Below, one piece after another: positions 9,455 to 17,880 of a stretch of DNA of 64,000 nt. Positions within the stretch are counted from its first letter, which is position 1. Every line of letters starts with the position of its first letter. The stretch is from Myxococcales bacterium (lineage in GTDB: Bacteria > Myxococcota_A > Polyangia > Polyangiales > Ga0077539). The DNA is taken from positions 1 to 64,000 of the forward strand of contig JAAFIF010000048.1 of the NCBI GenBank assembly GCA_013298625.1, read 5' to 3'. The notes under the pieces are model-generated. The model searched no databases and was not told the origin of the DNA. It saw nothing but the letters and a program-made list of their open reading frames with translations. The translations under genes were made by a program, and so were the position numbers.

Positions 9455-10378
9455 ATGAGCCAGCATTCACCGTCTTCAGGCGAAGCGACACCGCCGCGCG
9501 CGCCCCCGCGCAGCCTGTCGCAAGCGCTGCTCGTGCTCGGAAAGGGAGGGGTCGGCAAGACCACCATCGCCGCGGGCCTCGCCGCGCTCGAAGCGCAGAC
9601 GCACGGCGCGGCGATCTTCGTCGAGTTCGGCGACGGCGACGCGGGCAAGCGCGCGCTCGCCGGCGCAGGTCGCGCCGTGCGCCACGTGGTGATCCGACCG
9701 ATCGACGCCGCTCAGCGCGCGGCAGCTCCCCTCTTCGGCTCGGCCACGGTGGCCAAAATCGTCCTCGGCAACTTCGCCATCAAGCCCCTGCTCGCGGTGG
9801 CGCCGGCGATCCGCGAGCTCGCGATGCTCGAGGTCGTACGGCAGCTCGCCGCGGACAACCCTGGCGTGCGCGTGATCGTGGACATGCCCGCCACGGGGCA
9901 CAGCGTCGCGTGGCTGCGGGTGCCTACGCAGGGCAGAGACTTTCTCGGGTCCGGGCCGCTCTTCGAGCTGTGCGACAGGATCCGACGCGAGCTTTTGTCG
10001 CCGGGCCGCGCGTCGATCATCGTCGTGAGCCTGCCCGAGCGGCTGGTGATCGAAGAGACCCTCGAGCTGTGCGCGGCGGTCGCGCGCGAGACCAGCCTCG
10101 CGGTCGATCGAATCGCGGTCAACCGCGTCCCCGTCGCGCTGCCTCGCGAGGCGCTGACCGACGCGCACGCGCTCGCGGCTGCCGGCGGGCCGCTCGCAGG
10201 TGCTGCGGCCGAGCTCGCAGTCGTGCTCGCGGCGCGCGAAGCGCAGCGGGGCGAGGCCGTCGCCGCGCTCGACAGCCTGGCGGGCAAAGAGCACACGGTC
10301 TGGCACCTCCCCCTCGCGCCGGGCGACCCGTCGGCGAGAGACGTCGCGCGCTGGCTGCTCGCCGAAGGAGCGCCATGA
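9455..10378 (+). CDS. ArsA/Get3-like ATPase, first of a pair
   Basis: The 307-residue SIMIBI-class P-loop protein has a deviant Walker A motif GKGGVGKTT (29-37). Ala/Leu-rich helices and a VDMPATGHS segment (switch II region) follow, consistent with the ArsA/Get3 family. Members are dimeric ATPases that chaperone tail-anchored proteins in eukaryotes or drive arsenite export. Bacterial pairs also exist outside arsenic operons, for example the Rv3679/Rv3680 pair of mycobacteria. No ArsB pump or metal-binding Cys triad is seen here. The stop overlaps the next gene's ATG (ATGA), implying stoichiometric co-translation with the second ATPase. Confidence 0.85.
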   Translation: MSQHSPSSGEATPPRAPPRSLSQALLVLGKGGVGKTTIAAGLAALEAQTHGAAIFVEFGDGDAGKRALAGAGRAVRHVVIRPIDAAQRAAAPLFGSATVAKIVLGNFAIKPLLAVAPAIRELAMLEVVRQLAADNPGVRVIVDMPATGHSVAWLRVPTQGRDFLGSGPLFELCDRIRRELLSPGRASIIVVSLPERLVIEETLELCAAVARETSLAVDRIAVNRVPVALPREALTDAHALAAAGGPLAGAAAELAVVLAAREAQRGEAVAALDSLAGKEHTVWHLPLAPGDPSARDVARWLLAEGAP

Positions 10379-11496
10379 GCGCGACGGACCCGCTCGTCAT
10401 CGTGTGCGCCGGCGGCGGCGGCGTCGGAAAGACCACGACCTCCGCCGCCCTCGCCCTCGCCCTCGCCCGCGCCGGTCGCTCGACGCTCATCGTGACGATC
10501 GACCCTGCCCGAAGGCTCGCGGGCGCGATGGGCGTGAGCATCACCGACGAGGTCACGCCCGTCGCGCTTGCCGACACGGGCGATCGGCTCTCGGCCTTGA
10601 TGCCCGACCCGCGACGGTCGCTGCACACCTTCGCCGAACAGCTCTTCGAGCACGAGCCAGTCGCCAAGGCGCGGCTGCTCGCCAACAAGCTCTACATCGG
10701 CCTCGCCGACGCCGCCGCGGGCATCCACGAGCTGGTCGCCATGAACCTCGTCGCGCGCGCCGCCGAGCGAGGCTCGTTCGACGTCGTCGTGATCGACACG
10801 GCGCCTTCGCGACAGGCGGTGGACTTCGTCACGCTCCCCGGTCGCCTCGCGGCGCTGCTGGGAGGACGAACCGTCTCGTGGCTCGGGGGCCTGGCCGAGC
10901 GAGCAAACGGCGGCGCCTCGGGCGGCGGCGGGCTCGTCGGCTGGGGCGCAGGGCACGTCGAGAGCCTCCTGGCCAAGGTCACAGGACCCGTCCTCGTGCG
11001 CGACACCGGCGACCTGTTTCGCGACCTCGCCGTCGTGCGCGAGCGCTTCGTCGCGCTCACGCAACACGCCGCGAAGCTCTTGCTCGGCCCGCGCGCGGCG
11101 TACGTGCTCGTCACGGCGCCCACCGCCGCGGGCCGCGACGACGTGCAGTTTCTACACAAGCGACTCGAGAAGCTCGGCCCTGGCGCGAGGGCGGTGGTGA
11201 TGAACCGCGCGGACACCGTCGCCGCTCCGTACGCGCGGGCGCTGCGCGGTCAGCGCGCGGTCACCCCCGCGCTCGCCGCGGCGATGGCGGTCCTCGACGA
11301 CGAGCGAGCGGTCCGCGCCGCGGCAGCAGACGGGCTGTCCGCAGAGCTTCGCGCGCGGCTTCCCGGCGTCCCGCTGGTGCGACTGCCGTTCATCGAGTCG
11401 ACCGCCCCCGAGCGCGTCGTCGCGTCGCTCTCCGTCGAGCTCGAGCCGCACCTGCACACCCTGCTCCCCGCTGTGGCGAGCGCCAAACGGCCATGA
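10375..11496 (+). CDS. ArsA/Get3-like ATPase, second of a pair
   Basis: The 373-residue paralogue of the preceding gene has the P-loop GGGGVGKTTT (13-22), an A'-type motif IDPARRL (42-48) and switch II IDTAPSRQAVDF (140-151), all typical of ArsA/Get3. A Gly-rich insert near 180-195 and a long helical middle segment could form the client-binding part. The start at 10375 overlaps the upstream stop by 4 bp. A pair of single-domain ATPases encoded together suggests a heterodimer, as reported for the mycobacterial pair; that is inference. The client or substrate is unknown. Confidence 0.88.
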   Translation: MSATDPLVIVCAGGGGVGKTTTSAALALALARAGRSTLIVTIDPARRLAGAMGVSITDEVTPVALADTGDRLSALMPDPRRSLHTFAEQLFEHEPVAKARLLANKLYIGLADAAAGIHELVAMNLVARAAERGSFDVVVIDTAPSRQAVDFVTLPGRLAALLGGRTVSWLGGLAERANGGASGGGGLVGWGAGHVESLLAKVTGPVLVRDTGDLFRDLAVVRERFVALTQHAAKLLLGPRAAYVLVTAPTAAGRDDVQFLHKRLEKLGPGARAVVMNRADTVAAPYARALRGQRAVTPALAAAMAVLDDERAVRAAAADGLSAELRARLPGVPLVRLPFIESTAPERVVASLSVELEPHLHTLLPAVASAKRP

Positions 11497-11508
11497 CGCA
11501 GCGTCGGC

Positions 11509-12348
11509 ATGAAAATTGTCGACCGCATTCGCGCTGCGGCAGATCTCTTAAAGCGCTGTAAGAAAATCGCAACGCAACGCGTCACAACGGGAGATACCGC
11601 CCGCCTCCCGCTTCCCCTGGCGCCGCAGGCAGAGGCACTCTCGCAGGCGATGGCGACCAGTGATCGAAGGGGCGTGGTGATCGCAGACGAAGCTCGCGCC
11701 ACGCGCAACGCGACGCTCGACGCGGCCGAGCGCAAGGTGCTCGACGAGGCGATCGAGCGCTCTTCTGCAGTGTTCGAGACCGTGGACGAAGCGCTGAGCG
11801 ACCTTGGCCGATGGCTCTTCTCTCGCTTGTTCGGCGAAGACTCCACCGCGGTCATCGAGCACGCCGAGGACAACCCCCTGTGGAGCGCGCTCATCGACGC
11901 CGCAGACAGCGCCAAGCTTCGGCTCACCGAGGCGACGCTGCGCGCGACGGTCCTGTGCGCCGCGTACGACAAGCGGCTCAACAGCGACGCGTGGAGGGCC
12001 CTGGATTTCTCGCGCAAATCACGGCTCCTTCGGCTCGAAGACGACAAGCTCTTGCGCAAGGCCGCGCAGCACGTGCTCGCGTCCAACCTCAGCACGCGGC
12101 AGGTCGAGCTGTACGCGCGCAACGTGCTCGCCGAGCTCGGGCAGCCCGCGCCCACCCGCGTCAACGTTCGCCAGTTTCAGGGGCAGCTCGCGAAGCTCAC
12201 CGATCGCGTGAGCGCCAAGGCCTTCGCGCGGCAGCTGCAAGGAGCGGCCAAGAAGCTCGAGGACGACGAGCGCCAGGCCCTGCTCTCGCAGCTCGAGGCC
12301 GCGCAAGAGGCGCTCGCCGAGCTCGCCTCGCGGCTGCAAAAAGGCTGA
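11509..12348 (+). CDS. hypothetical helical protein, last gene of the ArsA operon
   Basis: The 279-residue protein starts 12 bp after the second ATPase and probably shares its transcript. No known family is recognised. It is strongly helical and charged; the last about 60 residues (KKLEDDERQALLSQLEAAQE) look like an amphipathic or coiled-coil helix. There is no signal peptide or membrane segment, so it is probably cytosolic. Its position makes it a candidate partner or client adaptor of the ATPase pair. A convergent NTF2-like gene begins 35 bp downstream. Confidence 0.65.
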   Translation: MKIVDRIRAAADLLKRCKKIATQRVTTGDTARLPLPLAPQAEALSQAMATSDRRGVVIADEARATRNATLDAAERKVLDEAIERSSAVFETVDEALSDLGRWLFSRLFGEDSTAVIEHAEDNPLWSALIDAADSAKLRLTEATLRATVLCAAYDKRLNSDAWRALDFSRKSRLLRLEDDKLLRKAAQHVLASNLSTRQVELYARNVLAELGQPAPTRVNVRQFQGQLAKLTDRVSAKAFARQLQGAAKKLEDDERQALLSQLEAAQEALAELASRLQKG

Positions 12349-12383
12349 TCGATCGCGGCGTTGATCGTGGTCGGCGCGACCGA

Positions 12384-13073
12384 CTACGTCGCTCGAACGA
12401 AGTTCACCCGCGCGATCCGCCCCTCGCGCACCGTGTAGATCGCGAACACCTCGAACGGCTCGCTCTCGGGCGTGCGCCGCACGCGCTCGTGATCGATCAC
12501 CGTCGAGCCCAAGCTCACGCGCTGCACGAGCTCGGCGTGGTTCTGCGGGTGCTGCGCAAACATCGCCGCGTACCGCGCCTGGTACGCGCTGATCCCCGAG
12601 AGCGTCACCGCCGCGCCGAGGTCCGAGACCGCGATGTCCTCGGCAAAACACGCGCAGTGCTCGTCGAGCTGCTGCTCGTTGTACGCCGCGAGCTGACGCG
12701 TCGCGAGCGCGACCGCCGCCGCTTCGTCCCCTTCGCGCGGGGCCATGTCGAGCCGCGCGATCAGCCCGTCTCGCACTGTGTAGATCGCCAGCGAGTCGAG
12801 CGAGCCCTTCGCGGGGTCCTTCGCCACTGTGTGGTCGCGGCGCACGACCACCGAGCCGAGCGCCATCGCGGCGAGCTGCGTCGTGTTCGCCAGCGGCCAG
12901 TCCTCGACGTTGGCCGTGTACATGGCCCTCGCCGACGCTCGCCCAGTGAGCCAGGGATCGCCGCCGAGCGGCGCGCACACGAATTCATCGGCGAGCGTGG
13001 CGAGCAGCGCGTCGATGTTCTTCTCTGCGTACGCGCGATGGTGCGCGTCTACGATAGCGGTCGGGGTCGACAT
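12384..13073 (-). CDS. double NTF2/SnoaL-like domain protein
   Basis: The 229-residue protein is made of two tandem NTF2-like (SnoaL/ketosteroid-isomerase fold) domains, about 1-110 and 115-229. Each begins with the AYAEKNIDALLATLADEF / AYNEQQLDEHCACFAEDI type helix and ends with a repeated strand pattern (IYTVRDGLIARLDM and IYTVREGRIARVNF). This internal duplication is visible directly. Such domains bind small hydrophobic ligands or act as isomerases or hydratases; the substrate is unknown. The start is the ATG at 13071-13073, just upstream of MSTPTAIVDAHH. It lies 70 bp downstream of the zinc-finger gene on the same strand. Confidence 0.75.
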   Translation of the reverse strand: MSTPTAIVDAHHRAYAEKNIDALLATLADEFVCAPLGGDPWLTGRASARAMYTANVEDWPLANTTQLAAMALGSVVVRRDHTVAKDPAKGSLDSLAIYTVRDGLIARLDMAPREGDEAAAVALATRQLAAYNEQQLDEHCACFAEDIAVSDLGAAVTLSGISAYQARYAAMFAQHPQNHAELVQRVSLGSTVIDHERVRRTPESEPFEVFAIYTVREGRIARVNFVRAT

Positions 13074-13143
13074 GATTGGACCGTCGACTTCTGCGCCAAC
13101 GCGCGGCGCAGTCAACCGCCCCCTCGACGCGCGCGCGCATTTC

Positions 13144-14367
13144 TCACTCGCTCAGAAAGCCCGCCTCGACGCCCAACGCCAAGAGCTTCTTCGCCTTGCG
13201 CCCGTCCGCTGCGGCGATGGCGGCCTTCAACATCGGCGTGATCGTGTCCTCGCCGCCCTCGCGGGACGATCGCCATCGAACGAGCCACCGAGCGAGCGAA
13301 GGGGGCACGACTGGCGCGGCGACGAGCGCCTCGATGATCTCGGCGAGCACGGCGCGGTCCATCGCGATGTCCAAGCGCTCGACGCCCGTGAGCACCTTCG
13401 CCGCTTCGGCCGGGGACCGCTTCGCGAAGCGCACGAGCAGCGCGAGCACCCGCTCTCGCTCTTCGGCTCGCGAGCGGCCGAAGCGCTTGAACGCCGTCAC
13501 GAACGCCTGCGCGAGCCCGTCGTCGCGCTCGTCGTCGAAGAGCTCTTCGATCGCCTCGAAGATGCGCCCGCTCTTTCGCTTCTCAGCGGTGCCCGTGTAC
13601 TTCGCCGCCTGCTCGTCGAGCGCGAGCGCGAGCGCTTCACGCGTCGCGTCGTCGGACTGGAGCACGGTCACCACCGGGGCGTCGTCCGGCTCGAAGCCGC
13701 ACTTCGCGAGCAGGCCGCGCAGCTTCGCGACGACCTTGTCTCGCGCGGCTGCGTCCCGCGCGGCTTCGCCCACGACGGCGAGCACGGGGGCCGCGAGGCC
13801 GAGCGCCTTCCACTCGACGATCTTGCTGTTGCCGTTGGAGACCGCGCCGTCCGCGCGCTGCCAATACAGCGCCGCCGCGAGCGGCTGCGACGGGTCGAGC
13901 TTGCTGTTCTTCGGGTACTTGTGCTCGATGAGCGCGTACTCGCGCAGCGACGAGCGCGCGTGCCAGAAGTCACAGAGACGATCGACGTCGAAGAACTCCG
14001 CGCCCGCCCCCCGGTCTGCGCTCTGGCTCTGCAGATACAGCACGCGCACGCGGGGTCTTCCCTGCCGGTCGCGGATGGGCTCGATCGCGCTCTTGTCCTT
14101 TCCCTTCGTCTGCCGGTTGGCGTCGCGCACGGCCTCGAGCCGCGCCGTGACCAGCGCGAACGCTTCGGCGCGCCCATCGAACCGCGGGCCCGATCGATTG
14201 AGCTCGAAGTGGACGCTCGATGCGTCGACGTCGATCGCGCACAAGACGTGGAGGGTGGCCTTGCTCGTTCCGAATCGACCGAAGGCGAACCCTCGCGCGA
14301 CGGGCTCGCCGCAGCGACTGCACACCCTCGAATCGTCTCTGACCTCGATCAGCGCAAACGGGCCCAT
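13144..14367 (-). CDS. hypothetical protein with PARP-type-like zinc finger
   Basis: The 407-residue protein has an N-terminal C-x2-C-x20-H-x2-C zinc-binding pattern (CSRC near 16-19, HVLC near 40-43), resembling but shorter than the PARP-type finger. The rest is helical and charged, with no recognised catalytic motif; residues about 110-200 mention mixed alpha/beta segments (RVRVLYLQ, FWHARSSL). I chose the ATG at 14367 over a TTG 12 bp upstream. It is divergent from the ATP-grasp gene (81-bp gap). The finger suggests nucleic acid or protein binding; this is inference. Confidence 0.6.
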   Translation of the reverse strand: MGPFALIEVRDDSRVCSRCGEPVARGFAFGRFGTSKATLHVLCAIDVDASSVHFELNRSGPRFDGRAEAFALVTARLEAVRDANRQTKGKDKSAIEPIRDRQGRPRVRVLYLQSQSADRGAGAEFFDVDRLCDFWHARSSLREYALIEHKYPKNSKLDPSQPLAAALYWQRADGAVSNGNSKIVEWKALGLAAPVLAVVGEAARDAAARDKVVAKLRGLLAKCGFEPDDAPVVTVLQSDDATREALALALDEQAAKYTGTAEKRKSGRIFEAIEELFDDERDDGLAQAFVTAFKRFGRSRAEERERVLALLVRFAKRSPAEAAKVLTGVERLDIAMDRAVLAEIIEALVAAPVVPPSLARWLVRWRSSREGGEDTITPMLKAAIAAADGRKAKKLLALGVEAGFLSE

Positions 14368-14448
14368 GCGCTGCTGCAATCGCAGGTCCGCAGCGCACGG
14401 TCAACACGCGTGCCGCGCGCGCAAGGCCCGCGTACGATCGGGGCTCCG

Positions 14449-15348
14449 ATGCTCGGCCACGTCGTGTTTGCGTCCCATCCGCTCGACCCCAAGCAGGTCG
14501 ACCCCTCGTTCGAGGCCGAGTGGAGCGCGGCCCGCGAGGCAGGGATGACGGCGTGCTTGCTCGACAGCGCCGCGCTCGACGCAGGGGCGTTCGATCGCGC
14601 GACGCGCCGGGTCCCCTCGCTCGACGCGCCGGTGGACGCGGTGTTTCGGGGATGGATGATGCGCCCCGAGGAGTACGGCGCGATGCGCGGCGCGCTCGCG
14701 GCGCGCGGGGTCAGGCTCGTCAACGACGAGGCGCAGTACCGAAGGACGCACCATCTGCCCGAGTGGTACGCGAAGCTCCGCGCGCACACGCCTGCGACCG
14801 TGTGGACCACCACAGGAGCGCGCTTCGAGCTCGACGAAGTCCTCGCGATGCTCGAGCCCTTCGGTGATTCACCGCTGATCCTCAAGGACTACGTCAAGTC
14901 GCAGAAGCACCGCTGGGACGAGGCGTGCTTCATCCGCTCGGCGCGCGACGCGGACGCGGTGCGGCGCGTGACGACGCGGTTCATCGAGCTGCAAGGGGCG
15001 CAGCTCGTGGGCGGACTGGTCTTTCGCGAGTTCGTCTCGCTCGAGCCCCTCGCGGTGCACTCGAAGAGCAAGATGCCGCTGACGCGCGAGTTTCGTGTGT
15101 TCGTCCGCGACGGGCGTCCGTGGCTCTCGGCGCCGTATTGGGAAGAGGGCGACTATCGCGACGAAGCGATCGCATCGGAGCTCTTCGCGAGCGAGTGCGC
15201 GACGATCGACAGCAACTTCTTCACGATGGACGTCGCGCGACGCACCGACGGCCGGTGGATCATCATGGAGCTCGGCGACGCGCAGGTCGCAGGGCTCCCC
15301 GAGGCGCTCGCGCCCGAGCGGTTCTATCGAGCCCTCGCCAGCGGCTGA
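14449..15348 (+). CDS. ATP-grasp domain protein (DUF4343-like)
   Basis: The 299-residue cytosolic protein looks like the ATP-grasp proteins of the DUF4343 type. The central part (about 110-190) has LILKDYVKSQKHRWDEACFI, giving the ATP-contacting lysines, then VFREFVSLE. The C-terminal catalytic half has EFRVFVRDGRP, NFFTMDVARRTDGRW and IMELGDAQVAGLP, where Asp, Glu and an amide residue typically bind Mg-ATP. ATP-grasp ligases form amide or thioester bonds or phosphorylate acids; neither substrate is known. The ATG at 14449 follows a non-coding spacer shared with the divergent zinc-finger gene. Confidence 0.75.
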   Translation: MLGHVVFASHPLDPKQVDPSFEAEWSAAREAGMTACLLDSAALDAGAFDRATRRVPSLDAPVDAVFRGWMMRPEEYGAMRGALAARGVRLVNDEAQYRRTHHLPEWYAKLRAHTPATVWTTTGARFELDEVLAMLEPFGDSPLILKDYVKSQKHRWDEACFIRSARDADAVRRVTTRFIELQGAQLVGGLVFREFVSLEPLAVHSKSKMPLTREFRVFVRDGRPWLSAPYWEEGDYRDEAIASELFASECATIDSNFFTMDVARRTDGRWIIMELGDAQVAGLPEALAPERFYRALASG

Positions 15349-15388
15349 GCACTCCCCGCGGCGCTGCGGCGCGCGACGCAGCGCTCGA

Positions 15389-16240
15389 CTACGCCTTGGT
15401 CGCCACGAGGATGTTGCACACCGCCTCGAGGACCAGCGGTTGATCGTCGCCTCCTGCGAGCGAGCGAAAGTGCGCGAAGACGCTCTCGCGAACGGCCTCG
15501 CGTTCGCCCTCTTCGCACCGACGCAAGAGCGCCCCGGACACGGGGTTGTCGAGCATCGCGACCCACACCTTGGACCAGTCGCCAAACGCGATCGAGCCGT
15601 GAAAAGGCAGCACGTTCAGCGAGCGAAACGCGCCGCTCTCCTCGACCTCGCGCGCGAGCGCGGCGGCCTCTGCGACCTCGAGCCAGCTGCCCGTCGGCGG
15701 CGGACCCTGCAAGCGCGCTGGGAGGGCGCGCGCCATCGGCGCCATCTGCTCTCGCAGCATCGGGTTGGTGGCGGGCGACTGCCAGACGGACGCGACGAAG
15801 AGGCCTCCGCTGCGCAAAACGCGGGCAGCTTCGCGCCATCCCGCGCGGCGATCGGCGAACAAGAAGATCCCGAAGCACGAGAACACAGCGTCGAACGACG
15901 CGTCGGCGTACCCGAGCGCCTCGCCGTTTTGCACTTCGACGGTGAACTGCTCGCGGCTCGCGCCGAGGGCGCGGGCGCGGCGCTCGGTGAACGAGAGCAT
16001 CCCCTCGGACCAATCGCAGGCCACGATCGAGTCTGCGCCGCCGCGCGCGAGCGAGCGTTCGAGCCCGCGGATCGCGAGCGCGCCGGTGCCCGCCGCGACG
16101 TCGAGCAGCTTCGACCCTGCGGGCAAGCGCGGATCGGCGATGCGCAGCATGGCTTCGGCGACGTAGCCCGTGAGGCCCGAGAAGAGCGCGTCGTACACGC
16201 TCGCGTGCTGATCCCACAGCGCGGCTGCAGCTGGCTTCAT
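15389..16240 (-). CDS. class I SAM-dependent methyltransferase
   Basis: The 283-residue protein has the Rossmann-type SAM site LLDVAAGTGAL (45-55), an acidic ribose-binding strand IVACDWSEGM, the adenine-region motif VQNGEALGYADASFDAVFSCFG, and a post-II motif EAARVLRSGGLFVASVW. It belongs to the UbiE/Methyltransf_11-like group; the substrate is unknown. The ATG at 16240 gives MKPAAAALWDQHASVYD, a typical start for this family. An in-frame upstream start would only add ten residues. It is divergent from the outer-membrane protein gene, 72 bp away. Confidence 0.85.
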   Translation of the reverse strand: MKPAAAALWDQHASVYDALFSGLTGYVAEAMLRIADPRLPAGSKLLDVAAGTGALAIRGLERSLARGGADSIVACDWSEGMLSFTERRARALGASREQFTVEVQNGEALGYADASFDAVFSCFGIFLFADRRAGWREAARVLRSGGLFVASVWQSPATNPMLREQMAPMARALPARLQGPPPTGSWLEVAEAAALAREVEESGAFRSLNVLPFHGSIAFGDWSKVWVAMLDNPVSGALLRRCEEGEREAVRESVFAHFRSLAGGDDQPLVLEAVCNILVATKA

Positions 16241-16312
16241 GGCGCGACGATACGCGAAAGCCGTCGGGTCCATCGCCTGTCGCGAGAGCGAGCGAGGTAC
16301 AGTCTCGCGCCG

Positions 16313-17590
16313 GTGCGTTCGCTCTGTCTCATGCTCAGCGCAATCAGCGCGCTCGTCGCCGCGGGCCCTGCGAGCGCGCAAGCAAACCACCACCCGTACC
16401 CGATCGGCGAGCGCGCGACGGGGCTCGCGGGCGCGTTCACTGCGCTGTCCGACGACGCGGCGGGCGCCTGGTACAACCCTGCGGGGCTGGCGTTTGCGCG
16501 GCAAGACTCGGTCTCGGTCAGCGCCACGCTGTACGGGCTGGTCGGCGCGAGCTACCCCGACTCGCTCGGCGCGGGGCTGCGCTACGACTACGCGACGATC
16601 AACGTGATCCCGTCGGCGATCGCCTCGCTGATCCGCGTCGGCGCGCAGCGCAGAGACGGAACGCGGCCGTTCTCGCTGGCCTTCAACGTGTTCAACCCGA
16701 ACACGTATCAGATCGACCGGAGGCTGCAGGCGCGCGAGCGCAACACCACGCTGCTCGTCTCGACGTCGGATCGGCTCATCGCCGCGGGTCCGTCGCTCGG
16801 CTGGCGCGTGAGCGATCGGCTCGCCCTCGGGGCATCGGTGCTCGCGACGCTGCACACCTTCGCGGACCGCGTGGATTTGACCGACGTTCGCCCCGCAGAG
16901 TTCGTGCAGTTCACGTCGTACGTCGAGTCGCTCTCCGTGGGGATCGCCGCGTCGATCGGCGTTCGCTACAACCTGCGAAGCAACGTCTCGCTCGGGCTGA
17001 GCGCGCGCACGCCGTCGCTGCCGATCTGGGGATCGGGCGAGCGCTTCGAGCGCACCGTTCGCGCGCCAGACGGCGGACGAACGACAGCGGACAGCACGCT
17101 GCTCGCCGTGGGCGCGAACCGCTTGTGGCCGGCGCTGTTTCGAGCGGGCGCGGCGTGGTCGCTGGCCGATCGGTTCACGGTGAGCGCCGACGCGTCGCTC
17201 TCGCTGCCGTTGCGCTTCGTCGCGCTGCGCGCGGCGGACGGATCCCCAGTGAGCGCGGTGCGCTTGAAGGCCGTGGTCAACGGCGCGCTCGGCGCAGAGT
17301 GGCTGGTGCGTCCTGCGATCGCGCTGCGCGCGGGGGTGTTTACGGACCTCTCGTCGGCCCCGACGCCGCTCGTCGACGACAGCAGGATCGACCAGGTCGA
17401 CCAGCTCGGCGCGACGCTCACCGGAACGTGGTTCGTCCGTGAAGCGTCCACCACCCTCGGCGCGATCGCGACCTACGGCCGCGCGCGGGTGACGGGCGTC
17501 GATGTGACGGGGGGCACGTACGCCCCGTTCGTCGTCGACGGCGAGCAGTGGCGGGTGTTTCTCGTGCTCGCGGGCACCACTCGGCTGTGA
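16313..17590 (+). CDS. FadL/OmpP1-like outer membrane barrel
   Basis: The 425-residue protein has a Sec signal peptide ending ASAQA and an N-terminal FadL/OmpP1-like motif (GERATGLAGAFTALSDDA then AWYNPAGLAF). Alternating amphipathic strands through to the C-terminus suggest a beta-barrel; the last residues VFLVLAGTTRL are consistent with an outer-membrane barrel end. FadL relatives carry hydrophobic compounds across the outer membrane. I chose the GTG at 16313 because it supplies the basic n-region (VRSLCLMLSA); the ATG at 16331 would remove it. The divergent methyltransferase could share a promoter region. Confidence 0.78.
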   Translation: MRSLCLMLSAISALVAAGPASAQANHHPYPIGERATGLAGAFTALSDDAAGAWYNPAGLAFARQDSVSVSATLYGLVGASYPDSLGAGLRYDYATINVIPSAIASLIRVGAQRRDGTRPFSLAFNVFNPNTYQIDRRLQARERNTTLLVSTSDRLIAAGPSLGWRVSDRLALGASVLATLHTFADRVDLTDVRPAEFVQFTSYVESLSVGIAASIGVRYNLRSNVSLGLSARTPSLPIWGSGERFERTVRAPDGGRTTADSTLLAVGANRLWPALFRAGAAWSLADRFTVSADASLSLPLRFVALRAADGSPVSAVRLKAVVNGALGAEWLVRPAIALRAGVFTDLSSAPTPLVDDSRIDQVDQLGATLTGTWFVREASTTLGAIATYGRARVTGVDVTGGTYAPFVVDGEQWRVFLVLAGTTRL

Positions 17591-17653
17591 GCGCGGGGTT
17601 GGCGCGCGCGGGCCATCAAGATGGCGCGCTTGCGCGTGGAGTAGCCAACGAGC

Positions 17654-17820
17654 GCCCTGGCATCCGCCAGGGCTTAGGCAACTCGGTTCTCCCGCTGAAA
17701 CACCAGCGATCCATCACGCTGCCGCGCCCGAACGCTCCCCATCACCTGCCTCAGCTCGGGCCTCGTGCCCGAGCGCTTGTCGGCCCCGCCGCACGCAAGC
17801 GCGCCGACTTGACGGCGCGC
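17654..17820. terminator. hairpin cluster between convergent genes
   Basis: The 290-bp gap between the barrel gene and the GIY-YIG gene, which converge, holds three perfect inverted repeats: 8-bp arms with a 4-nt loop at 17654-17673, 8-bp arms with a 5-nt loop at 17754-17774, and 7-bp arms with an 8-nt loop at 17799-17820. Additional CGAG/CTCG and GGAG/CTCC pairings could extend the first stem. No U-run follows, so simple bidirectional rho-independent termination is not certain; a structured RNA is the alternative. Confidence 0.4.
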
Positions 17821-17880
17821 GGGGGCCACGCTGTTCACGCGCGCGCTCGTATCCCGAACGCTCGCCCCATCACCAACAAG

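Noticed and set aside
5874..9458. A plus-strand open frame of about 1,194 residues
   Set aside because: It runs antisense to the coherent peptidase/MopE gene and its translation is Arg/Ala-rich without domains; long open shadow frames are normal in very GC-rich DNA.
10375..11496. Arsenite export operon
   Set aside because: ArsA-like ATPases are present, but no ArsB/Acr3 pump, ArsR or ArsC is in the window and no metal-binding cysteines are obvious.
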